This document shows, piece by piece, positions 1 through 9,613 of a stretch of 64,000 nt of DNA. Source of the DNA: Coenobita brevimanus (Eukaryota; Arthropoda; Malacostraca; Decapoda; Coenobitidae); NCBI GenBank assembly GCA_032717465.1, contig CM064655.1, forward strand, positions 14,484,652 through 14,548,651. The letters run 5' to 3'. The position numbers and the translations under genes are program-made. How positions within the stretch are numbered: the first letter of the stretch is position 1; every line of letters begins with the position of its first letter. The notes under the pieces were generated by a model. The model was not told the origin of the DNA. It saw nothing but the letters and a program-made list of their open reading frames with translations, and made no database searches.

Positions 1-727
1 AGGTGAATGTAGGGAAGAGTAAAGTGATGGTCTTTGAGAGAGGTGAAGTCAGTGAATGTACAGCGAGGCTGGATGGTGAGGAATTGGAAAATGTGAGTAC
101 GTTTAAGTACAGTACTTGGGTAGTGTGATGAGTAAGGATGGAGGTTTGGAGGGTGAAGTGATTGAAAGGGTACAGCAGGGAAGAAAGGTTGCTGGTTCTT
201 TGAAAGCAGTGATAAGAAACAGGGAAGTGAGCATGGAAGTGAAAAAATTACTAGATGACAGTATTGTGATACCAACTCTAACATATGGAAGTGAAGCTTG
301 GATGTTGTTTGGAAGGACACAAGTCAAGAGTGAGAGCAGTGGAAATGAGTTATTTAAGAGGAGCCTGTGGAGTCACATGAAGAGACAGGCTGACAAATGA
401 GGATATAAAAGAGCGTTGTGGTGTGGATGTGGATGTGATAAGATGCGTTATGAGGAATACACTGAGGTGTTTTGGCCATGTGGAGAGGATGGAGGGTGAA
501 AGACTGACGAAGAGAGTTTATGTGAGTGAGGTGGAGGGGGGGAGAGGGAGAGGGAGAGGGGAGAAGAGGATGAGATGGAGGGATGGGGTGGAGAGGAATA
601 TGAGAGGGGGGGGGGTGAGTTGGGAGCAGGGCAGTGAAATGGCGGGGGACAGGGCGACGTGGAGGCGATTTGTTTGTGGCCATCCCGAATGGGATTGAGG
701 CGTCTGGCAATAGATTGATTGATAGAT
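1..727 (+). pseudogene. GATA-tailed LINE, 3' fragment (copy 1)
   Basis: This is the C-terminal part of the reverse transcriptase of an APE-type LINE, cut off by the window edge. Frames at 116-400 and 423-698 encode pieces that match the intact copy at 41086-43254: the segment around YGSEAW, then an FGHVERM block and an RMRWRDGVER block. At least two frameshifts separate them, so the copy is dead. The coding part runs directly into the family 3' end (GGATT...GGCGTCTGGCAATAGATT) and a degenerate GATA/GATT tail at 712-727. The sense strand is strongly G/A-rich and C-poor, as in other copies. The clade looks RTE-like, but this was not tested by phylogeny. Confidence 0.85.
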
Positions 728-1322
728 TTTATTTACCACATTCTCACAACTTATTTCCAATCTCTGAAAATTCTCTTCCTTAACAAATGCTGTTTGGAAT
801 TTCTTATTCATAATCTTAAACATGTCTTCTCTTTCATATTCTTTATCATCATCTTTTATTCTTACAATTCTGTCTTTAATTTTCATTTTACTGTTTATGT
901 ACAGTACCTGTAAAACAGTTGTGGATCACTTCCACAATTAGCTATTACTGTATATTCTTTTGATATTTAGCTGATACTTCTCTTCTAATCCTCAAAGGAT
1001 CATTTCTAAAACTGTATCTCTCACAAGCAGATTTTCTCTTAGATTTCCGCGCCATATTCCAAGCTTTGTTCCTCTTTTCCACTGCTGCTCTACATCTATC
1101 ATTAAACCATTCTTTTTCCATCTCCAATTAAGCTCCATATTTAGGAACATATTTACTAACACCCTCAGTTTATGTTTCCTTAAACTGGAAGTATTTATTT
1201 TCCACATACTGTACTTTGTTTCCTTAAACTCTCTCCAATCATTGTCCCCAAATTATTTTCTCAAAACATTACAATCAGCTTTGCTATAACTGTACTGTAC
1301 TTATTTTCTTTATGTATTTTTA
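728..1322 (-). pseudogene. CR1-like relic, region between endonuclease and RT
   Basis: Minus-strand translation gives a diverged version of the linker and early RT region of the CR1 element at 57698-61520. The block KEWFNDRCRAAVEKRNKAW (within 945-1127) matches KKEWFN.RCMIAKKE.D.AW there, and IMNKKFQTAFVKEENF (within 518-886) matches IMNKCFQSVFTKEKEL. Stops and shifts are frequent, so this is an old copy. It continues at 2246-2945 after a younger LINE that landed inside it. Copy 1 of the GATA LINE cuts its 3' side. Confidence 0.75.
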
Positions 1323-2245
1323 TTAATATATATATGGATGGGGTTGTAAAGGAGGTGCAGGGTAGGGCAGTGGATGTGGGGGTGGCCCTAATGAATGAGG
1401 GTGAGATTTGGAAGCTTCCGGTGTTGGTGTTTGCTGATGATACAGTATTGTTGAGTGAAGATGAATGGGAGTTGCAATGTTTGGTGAATGAATTTGGGAC
1501 AGTGTGTAGGAGGAGGAAGCTGAAAGTTAATGTAAACAAAAGGAAAGTTATGGTGTTTGAGAGGAATGAAGTCACAGAGTGTGCAGTGAGATTGGATGGT
1601 GAGGATATGGAGAATGTGAGTGCATTCAAGTACTTGGGTAGTGTGATGAGTAAGGATGGAACTTTGGGGGATGAAGTACGTGAAAGGGTACAGCAGGGAA
1701 GAAAGGTTGTTGGTACACTGAAAGCAGTGATGAGAAATAGGGAGGTGAGTATGGAAGTTAAGAAGTCACTGCATGATGGTATTGTGATCCCTACCCTGAC
1801 ATATGGAAGCGAGGCGTGGACCTTGCAAAAGGGGAACAAGTCAAGAGTGAGAGCAGTGGAAATGAGTTACTTGAGAGGAGCATGTGGAGTGACGTGGAGG
1901 GACAGGTTGACGAATGAAGAAGTGAAGGAACGTTGTGGGGTAGATGTGGATGTGGTTGAAAAGATTAGGAGAAATACACTGAGGTGGTTTGGACATGTGG
2001 AGAGAATGGAGAATGAAAGACTGACTAAGAGGGTGTATGTAGGTGAGGTGGAGGGAGGGAGAGGGAGAGGTAGACCGAGGATGAGGTGGAGGGATGGAGT
2101 TGAGAGGTATATGAGGGAGGGGGGGGGTGAGTTGGGGGGAGGGGAGTCAAATGGTGGGTGACAGAGTGACTTGGAGGGGTTTTGTCTGCGGCCACCCTTT
2201 GCAGGATTAGGGCGTCGGGCTATAGATAGATAGAGATAGATAGAT
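1323..2245 (+). pseudogene. GATA-tailed LINE, 5'-truncated insertion (copy 2)
   Basis: A 5'-truncated insertion that begins in the RT palm next to a short TA run. The frame at 1334-2161 (275 codons) carries the FADDTVLLSEDE active-site block (YADD-type motif), the FKYLGSVMSKDG block, YGSEAWT and the FGHVERM C-terminal region. It then goes out of frame in a G-run near 2130. The family 3' end and a GATA tail with one slip (2218-2245) follow. It sits inside the minus-strand CR1 relic at 728-1322/2246-2945. It is very similar to the 35448-36032 and 41071-43267 copies, so it is comparatively young. Confidence 0.85.
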
Positions 2246-2945
2246 TTTTATTTCATCTTCTTCCTAGTCTATTACCTTAAGTTCATTTAGTGTATGATTA
2301 CTCTTACCCTGGGGACAACAGTACTTTATATTTTGGGTATCATTTGTATCTTATGTGAAAACAAGACCTAACCTCGATGGTTCATCGTCACCTCTTGTTC
2401 TTGTACTTTCCTTCATATTTTGAATCAATGAGTACTCTGCTGCCAGTTCATGTAATTTGTAACCCATGTATTGGTACTACTACCTGCATCACTTTCCTCC
2501 CAGTTAGCTTCTTTACAATTCAAATCTCCAGTTAATATCAATCTGTTTTTCTCTTTGTAACAGTTCTTCTAGATACATCAGCATATCTCTACTCATTACT
2601 TCATATTCCTCATCATTCCATACTCTTGTTCAAGGTGACATACAAACTACTGTACTTCTATATCTATTTTATTACCTTCTCCACTGATGATTTCTTTTGC
2701 AACTGCTTCTACATTTTTACATACGGAATTCTTTTCTATATGTCTTGCCTTCAGATTATTTTCTGTCATTATTAAAAATTCCTCCCCCAGCTCTGCCTTC
2801 TCTACCTCTTCTCCATATATTATGTATACTCCAACAAATCAATTCTACTTTCATGTCCTTTTTTAACTCTGTTTCACTTAAACAAATTACTTCTGGTTTT
2901 TCTTTGTTAATTTAATCACCAAACTCTTAACTTTCTGGAAATCAG
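2246..2945 (-). pseudogene. CR1-like relic, endonuclease region
   Basis: This continues the relic at 728-1322. Minus-strand translation shows the degraded second half of the APE endonuclease: a segment resembling GDFNCKEVNWEE (near 2500-2540), one resembling TRGDDEPSRLGLVFT (near 2375-2410) and one resembling CPQGKSNH (near 2300-2330). Each aligns in order with the intact CR1 copy at 58572-59516. Several stops interrupt it and no full frame survives. Confidence 0.65.
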
Positions 2946-4423
2946 TCCAACAATATTACTATACAGATGAATCTCCTAAATTGCTGTCTCATGAGACTGG
3001 GCACAGGCCGCGATCTGAGAATTTTGCAATTTAGAAATAACTAATCTTATGGGAAAAATTACTTATGAGTCTGTCATTTTGGAAAAGTTGCCCTCCTTAC
3101 CCCCAAACCTACATCAAGATGGTCACCTGCAAACTCTAGCAACCTTTCCTTGAAGAAGTTGTAGGCTTAGAAGGGTTACAATCGGCCATGGTAACACTGG
3201 GCAGGTGGAAGAATCACCAGGAGAAAAAAAAAAAAAAAAAAAAAAAAAAATCCTCTCGAACACCACACCGGAATCACAGACTATCAACACAAAGGAGACA
3301 ATGCACGAGCACGAGTCAGGTGGCAGGGCTCTCCCGCACATTCCATTCATGCTTGGTGTGAGAGAGAAGTGCTGTGACTGGCTTAGAGTAAGTGCTATGC
3401 TTGAATATGATTGGTTTTGTAATTAATAGAGGCCCTATGGAAAGAGAGACTGAACAACCAATGTTTAAAGCTACTTGCTGATTGGTCAGCCGACATGCAC
3501 CATGTCTGTGCAAATGCCTCACAGCCTGGGTGCTGGCTGACTGCAGATTCATCAAAAAATACATCTCGTCACCTGCTGTGATACATGGTTGGTTGATGAA
3601 TAGGGCTTTAACTGTAGTACATTTTGTTAATTTGAGCTACTGAAGATTTCCGCTTTAATCCTCATCTCTTCATGTGTAAACACCGAGATAATCAATGATT
3701 TGTAATGCTGCCAAAAATTGGGGGGATGCTGTGTTCGAATACTGGTGCTTTTTTGCCCTTATTTATGGTTTGATTGTAATACATTTGGGTGCAATAACAC
3801 TTCTATGTGACTTTTCTGACTCCCCTGTGATCCACAAAAAAGGAAGTTATGGGATATTAACCTGCCACATGCCAGCTGACTCTGGACCTTCATGGCAACC
3901 CAGCACCCACCAATTTTTGACCTTTTTTATTTATTTACTGTATTTATTTTTGGCTAGATAAGTTAGGAGTGAGGAGAAAACATGGAGAACAACCATGAAA
4001 AGGTCGGTTTTGAGGATGACTCTCTCTTGGCAAGCAGCTGAAATGTTCGGAGTAATGCCTGTAGACTTCATCGGCCGCTGCCAACACCCGGCAAGTTGAG
4101 GTAGGAGATCATCGTTTTCTTCATGGGTAAGTGTCTCAAATGACCCAGGGACACTCTCATAAGGTATATGGATGATGTAAGAACTGTCCCCAGGCATAAT
4201 TATGTGCGGGGGCACATTACAACATTCAAGTGAGTGAGTGGCATTTTTCCGATAATGTTCGTACTAAAGGATTTTCTAGTTTTCACATAAGTGTTTGCCC
4301 ACATATATACATTTTACATTTGCATCTTTTTATTGCAAAACGAATTATTCTTGCACACTGTACTCACTATGTGTGTCCTTTCTCGAACACACAAGATACA
4401 TTACACAAGTTATATATGAAGTA
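2946..4423. other. Unassigned stretch, no supported gene
   Basis: I recognise no element or gene here. It contains a 27-base A run at 3224-3250. A minus-strand frame at 3931-4215 (94 codons) could not be matched to a family; its composition is not low-complexity, so it may be a fragment of an old element or host exon. The sequence from about 2957 (TACAGATGAATCTCC) looks like a Tigger-type terminus, but no partner end was found. Confidence 0.4.
3224..3250. repeat. Poly-A run (27 A)
   Basis: An uninterrupted A tract, flanked by GGAG and TCCTC. It could be the tail of a plus-strand retroposed sequence, but no recognisable body precedes it. Confidence 0.9.
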
Positions 4424-5193
4424 CAGTGCACCCCCACACAATGCAAACTCATACGATGAGAATCACCTATAATGCGAGGTCATCCCAGAAAATGTTTATT
4501 TTTATTGAATGCAAAATCTGAGAATCAAACTGCCCAACATGCAAATCGGCTGTAAGATTCCAAGGCAAAAATGAACTTCCCTCCATTACTACGAGTGTTG
4601 GGCTGGACACTGCGAATCAAGTTACATGAAGGCAGGTGACTGGCAACGAGCCAGATTCAAAATGGCGGGCAGCTGGCCAGCTATCTGCATACCATCTACC
4701 AACTTTCCTGGGTAAACAGAAACTTCTCTTTTACATTACCGAAAGAACGCATGTTGTACCTCGCATAATGTGGTCCGTTTTAGCATCATAGCAGTACCCA
4801 CCTGTTCGTCATGGTCTCAGCTGTCGACATTGAAGGCTTTATGGTGCATCCACGAGACCTCAGCATTGACAGTGAGAGTGACAACGGGGTGCCCTGCCCC
4901 ACGGGGCAAGAGTACATGCCCCGAGCCTCAGATACCCACCCCCCCTCCCTTTTAACAAGCCCAGAAGTAACTTAAAGAAGGGTACATGGTGTTCTATGTG
5001 TTGTTTTATTTGCTGGTCCAACTAGTAGTACTATTAGACAAAGTATTAGCAGGGCAGAGTAGGCTGGAAGGGAACTTGAAGACCAAGCCCTGGGTGGGCT
5101 GTCCACCAAATGTTCTTTGGTTCACACACTGTGAAATCGCAGAATGCGAGGGTTTCTGCCACCCATAAACTCACATTGTGTGAGGGTGCACTG
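4424..5193. mobile_element. Tigger/pogo-type MITE, complete (family A)
   Basis: A 770-bp non-autonomous DNA transposon with terminal inverted repeats starting CAGTGCACCCYCACACAAT. The left end begins at 4424 and the right end is its reverse complement, ending at 5193. A TA dinucleotide directly flanks both sides (4422-4423 and 5194-5195), the target duplication expected of Tc1/mariner/pogo elements. The interior has no transposase. A second copy, about 783 bp once its insertion is removed, lies at 12578-19815 and matches along its length, which confirms the boundaries. Confidence 0.9.
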
Positions 5194-5460
5194 TACGTAC
5201 ACTGCACTTATTATTATGAAATCACTTACGCTAATATATTTATACATTACAGGGGTGGAGACTTCGTTGTGGGTCTACCCCCCAGAGGCTGTCAAAGCAG
5301 AAGAGGAGGACAGCATGGGGCCAAACCGCCACATACCTCCCCGGCCCCTCACGGGGCCCAAGAACCTGGGAGTGACTTCGGTCACCTGGGCAAGTACCAC
5401 ACCTCTCAGCACAACACGTACAACAACAACGTTTTTTCTGCACCGAGATATCACTCCCCG

Positions 5461-5690
5461 ACGGTCATTTCTCAACGACTTCTTCTAGCTGGGGACACTG
5501 AGAGCAATCCAGGACTCACCAACAAATACATATGTCCAACATGCTCAAAACCTATCACATCGAGCTGACAGACAAAGGGTTCAGTTCAGTGCAATTCCAG
5601 CAAGAACTGGACCCATAACACCTGCACAACATTTGCATCCAGAAAACATTACACAATCACCTGGACCTGCTCCCTATGCTCCTTCCCCCC
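5461..5690 (+). pseudogene. 2A-like motif and PHD-type finger of the A/C-rich LINE
   Basis: The frame at 5461-5568 reads SQRLLLAGDTESNPGLTNK. The core D-T-E-S-N-P-G resembles 2A (CHYSEL) ribosome-skipping motifs, whose consensus is D-x-E-x-N-P-G-P, but the last residue is Leu rather than Pro. Next comes CPTC, a TGA stop at 5566-5568, then in the same frame CNSS, WTHNTC and CSLC. This is a Cys4-His-Cys3 PHD-like layout with one Cys changed to Ser and one codon changed to a stop. 2A-like motifs near the start of non-LTR ORFs are known from trypanosomes and sea urchins. Function here is probably lost. Confidence 0.6.
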
Positions 5691-6826
5691 ACCCACTAAC
5701 CCCCCCACCAATCCTACTCCTACTTCCTCCACACCTCCTCAACCAAACAAACCAATTCTTCTTACACCATCCAATCCCCCAACCCTTACCTCCACCACAA
5801 CCTTCTCTTACCCCTTCCCCACCACCCACACTACCACCTCCTCCCTGTGCTGCAGCACCCAACACACATCGCACACACAACATAAACATTTTTGAATTAA
5901 ACATAGATGGCATAAACACCAAAAAACAAGAACTCAAACAATTCATCAAACAACATAACATACACATTGCCATCTTACAAGAAACAAAACTAAACACAAC
6001 ACAAAAAACACCTGCATTTCAAAATTTCACCACCATTCGACAAGACCGGGCTGACGGCGGTGCTGGTGGACTCATCACTCTGGTACACAAATTCATTAAC
6101 TTCTCAGATACCAGTGCACACATAAAGTCACTTCTCCACCCACATGACACCACAACAAAAATAAAGTCAATTAAAATAAGCACTGGTAACAAATCACATT
6201 TAACAATCGCCAACACAAACATTCCCCTCCAGTCGTCCCCCACAGTACCACACAATCACTCTCCACAAATACACCACATCACTAACATACCCAACATCAT
6301 CCTTGGTGGTGATTTCAACGCCAAGGCGTCGGCCTGGCATGTCAACAACCCTGACACAGACAGAGGGCTGGTACTACAATCCCAGACAGATCATCTTTTC
6401 ATAATGAATAATCTCCATCAACATACCCATATCCCACACCAAGCCCTCTTCCTCCCATCATCCCCAGACATCACCTCCTGTTCCCCAAACCTCACCCCCA
6501 CAACATCCTGGAGAGTGGTCAAAACCCTTGGATCTGATCACCACCCAATCATCATCACTACCAAAACCAGAATCACCCCAGCTGGCCACAGACACACATA
6601 CACTAATTATATGAGAGCCAACTGGGAGGCCTTCACAAAAACAAAACAACATTTCGAGACATTAAACAGTACACCCATCACAAACATCTACACTGCTGCG
6701 CACACTTTCAATACAATTATACAAAATGCATACAAAAGACACATCCCTAGAGGCGACAGAAGGAGACATAACCCCAACTTCACACAAAAAATTAAAGGCT
6801 TCATCAGACAACGGGACACACTATGA
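5633..6826 (+). CDS. APE-type endonuclease domain of the A/C-rich LINE
   Basis: An open frame of 397 codons, the 5' part of a larger broken ORF. After about 80 Pro-rich residues the AP-endonuclease fold follows: FELNIDGINTK (about residue 88), ILQETKL (catalytic Glu), GGDFNAKASAW (GDFN motif), SPDITSCS and GSDHHPI (the SDH motif). The enzyme would nick target DNA for target-primed reverse transcription. The frame closes just past the endonuclease. Degraded frames bridge to the RT, which restarts after the TTAA element. The first Met is arbitrary because coding similarity continues upstream through the finger. Confidence 0.8.
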   Translation: MHPENITQSPGPAPYAPSPHPLTPPPILLLLPPHLLNQTNQFFLHHPIPQPLPPPQPSLTPSPPPTLPPPPCAAAPNTHRTHNINIFELNIDGINTKKQELKQFIKQHNIHIAILQETKLNTTQKTPAFQNFTTIRQDRADGGAGGLITLVHKFINFSDTSAHIKSLLHPHDTTTKIKSIKISTGNKSHLTIANTNIPLQSSPTVPHNHSPQIHHITNIPNIILGGDFNAKASAWHVNNPDTDRGLVLQSQTDHLFIMNNLHQHTHIPHQALFLPSSPDITSCSPNLTPTTSWRVVKTLGSDHHPIIITTKTRITPAGHRHTYTNYMRANWEAFTKTKQHFETLNSTPITNIYTAAHTFNTIIQNAYKRHIPRGDRRRHNPNFTQKIKGFIRQRDTL

Positions 6827-7223
6827 CACTCCCCAACACCCCATACACAAGACACCGTACAACAAATACAGGAACTCAACATTCAAATAAACAATAAAAT
6901 ATCAGAACAGCAAACACTAAACAGGAAAAATTATCTCCACACACCTGACCACAAAACAAACATCAGCAAACTCTACAAAACACTAAACAGCATCACACTT
7001 TCCAACAACAACACTACACAATCACATGCTGCCATCACAACAACAGAAACCATACCTTCAAACAAACAACAAGCAAACTATCTCATCAATCACTTTTCAC
7101 ATGTCAGCCATCTAAACCCCTATCACAACGACTGACGTATCATCCAACATAAGAGACAGTTCCCCACAGGCCCAAACTGCACACCTTTCTCTTAAAACCA
7201 GACGAAGCACATCATCAGCAAAC

Positions 7224-8227
7224 TTAACCCCTTAAACGCGGCCGTGAACAGTCGACCCCCCCCCCCCGAGTGGCGGGGTTGTATCGCGGTCTGAGTACCT
7301 GTAGGAAAATATTAGCCAAAAATCAGAGATTAACCCTAGAACATTATACTTGGTATGGCAGATAGTACTTATATTCAGCTTTCTCCAGAGACAGGTGTTG
7401 AGCCTTCGTGGACTACCCAAGGACTTGTGGAGACTTGCAAAGTTGGGTAAACAAATCTTCACTTTCACACCTCAAGCAACCCGGTTTCCCCTCTACCACA
7501 GCCTCATTCTGTCACAGTAAACTTTATACTACAACGTAAAGGTAGTTTGGAATCCGTATTTGTACAATAAGCACTGAAAATAAGGCTAAAATCAACGGAG
7601 CGTACGGCCGACATGCACCGTGGCGGCGATCTTCCCGTCACTCAACAAACATTTCCATTTTCACAGCTAAAAACATGTATACTACATTATTATCAATCAT
7701 ATTACTTCCCAAAAGATCACCACGGCGCGCTTTTTATTCTGCCTTACGCCCGCCACTTTATTCTCGTTCCTGTTGGCCGCTTGCACTGACTCGGAAGAGC
7801 TAGAACTCGCCATAATGTCACTTTGAAAGCCTACGGTAAACTGATGCTAAACAGGGGCAAACCGTGAGAAAAAAAGCTAGTGTTACAACTGGGGAAACAA
7901 GCGTTTCCTATTAGCATAAACTGCTTGTGAGAGGAGAGCGCAGATTTACAGTTCTGAGCGCTCAGAGCACTGCCATGTATCACAGCCAGGCTGGCCGGGC
8001 CGTGGGGGGGGAGGTGAACACGATACCTGGCAACAACTGAGGTCAGTAGTACAAAGGTAAAGTATGCTAATTGTAGCTAAAGGGTGGTGGTACTGATAGA
8101 CAATACCAGCTGGAGCCTGCTTGCCCGCGGTTATTCAAAATTTACTAGAATCGCAAATGCGACGATCCGCTGTTATGTCCTTTTTGCCGAGCGTTGCAAA
8201 CGAGACGATCCGCGTTTAAGGGGTTAA
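7224..8227. mobile_element. TTAA-flanked MITE, piggyBac-like (family 1)
   Basis: A 996-bp element (7228-8223) flanked by TTAA on both sides (7224-7227 and 8224-8227). Its terminal inverted repeats are perfect over 14 bp (CCCCTTAAACGCGG). TTAA targets with C-rich ends are the hallmark of piggyBac transposons. No transposase is present. It lies inside the RT region of the A/C-rich LINE. Removing the element and one TTAA rejoins the LINE frame cleanly in the fingers region. Its left-hand interior (about 7310-7470, minus strand) resembles the right-hand interior of the two larger TTAA elements at 15672 and 47001. Confidence 0.85.
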
Positions 8228-9098
8228 GCACTCATCTGCCTGTGGACGACACAACATAAGCAATATTCACCTTAAACACCTTGGACCACAAGGCTTACAA
8301 GCACTCACCAATATATCAAACTACAGCTACTCACACAACACAATACCTAACATCTGGAAGCATGGCATTATCATCACTATCCCTAAATCAAACAAAGACC
8401 CCACGTTACCTTCCTCACACCGCCCCATCACACTCCTCTGCACCCCCTCTAAAGTCACTGAATGACTGGTACTACAACTAGTTACACCTCATCCTTCCTA
8501 GCCCAATCACAACATGGCTTTAGGCTGCTGCACTCCACAAACACCCTTCTTACAGACCTTACACAGAGAGTTTTTGATGGCATGAATTCAGCTAGGCCAC
8601 CACACAGAACACTCCTAGTCACACTAGACATTAGCAAAGCTATTGATACCATCCCCCATCATAACCTCACAAACAAAATATTCAACACAAACATGCACAA
8701 CAACACAAAAAGATGGCTGGCAAACTACTTAGCAGGCAGATGTGCACACGTAACATTTGCTGGTCAGTCTTCGAACATCAAAAACTTCACAAATGGCGTC
8801 CCCCAAGGATCTGTTTTGTCCCCTACACTCTTTTAGCCTATACATGCATGACATACCCACACTCAACACACCACAGATACACATAGCTTCCTATGCAGAT
8901 GATATAACACTCACATGTACACACCAAAATGCAAACACAGCTACACACATCCTCCAAGCTTACCTCAACACACTACATAAATGATTCACCACAAACAGGC
9001 TCAAAATAGCCCCAGCCAAATCTACAGTGACCTTTCTCACAAACTGGACAGCAGAACACACTCACATGCCACACCTCACCATAAACAACACTCCCCTA

Positions 9099-9137
<39 letters not shown>

Positions 9138-9613
9138 CCTTGGTGTAACATACAATACATCAAAATCATTTAAACAACACATCACAAGCATTAAAAAATA
9201 AAATGACACCAAGACTCAGTGCCCTGAGGTCACTTGCCCACACGACATTTGGACACAACAAAGAAACCACAACCACACTATACAAACAATATATACGTTC
9301 ATTGACAAATTATGCAAGCCCTGCTTGGGCTCCTAACCTCGCTGAAACACACTACAACACTCTACAGACCATACAGAACACGGAACTAAAAATACTCACA
9401 GGCTGCACAGCTACTACACCCACAGACCACCCACATCAAAAAAAAAAAGTCCTCAAAGTCAAGAATCACCTAGACACGAGAGGCACCCAAATTCTCGCCG
9501 CAGCCTCCACAAACCCACAACATCCACTACACTACATGGCAACACACCCACACACACACCAAGGAACATCAAAACAACACCCAGCACACAGAAAAAGATC
9601 GAGAAAAGCAATA
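8228..9613 (+). pseudogene. Reverse transcriptase region of the A/C-rich LINE
   Basis: RT motifs appear in order across several frames: an LGPQGL block right after the TTAA element, IPKSNKDP (about 8385), QHGFRLLHST (8509), LDISKAIDTI (palm motif A, about 8630), NGVPQGSVLSPTLF (about 8790), and SYADDITLTCT (active-site YADD, about 8895). The C-terminal part at 9203-9619 has TLYKQYIRSLTNYASPAWAP, typical of I/Jockey/CR1-group elements. Frameshifts fall near 8460, 8835 and 8985, and a (CA)n run interrupts the coding sequence at 9101-9133. The copy is inactive. Confidence 0.75.
9101..9133. repeat. (CA)n microsatellite
   Basis: Sixteen AC repeats within the decayed C-terminal part of the A/C-rich LINE, probably expanded from the A/C-rich coding sequence itself. 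Confidence 0.9.

Larger units (their letters stand above)
5196..9613 (+). mobile_element. A/C-rich APE-type LINE (I/Jockey/R1-like), decayed
   Basis: A non-LTR retrotransposon of about 3.4 kb once the TTAA element at 7228-8223 is removed. In order it shows a 2A-like motif (5494-5517), a PHD-like zinc finger (about 5530-5690), a Pro-rich linker, an APE endonuclease (5633-6826) and an RT (8228-8990) with a C-terminal region to about 9610. The coding strand is unusually rich in A and C and poor in G. The exact 5' end is uncertain; similarity to no other copy in this window fixes it, and the TA after the preceding MITE is used as the limit. The right end is set where CR1 sequence begins. Confidence 0.8.

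Noticed and set aside
5674..5997. Gly-rich minus-strand frame of 107 codons
   Set aside because: It is the antisense shadow of the Pro-rich linker and endonuclease of the A/C-rich LINE.
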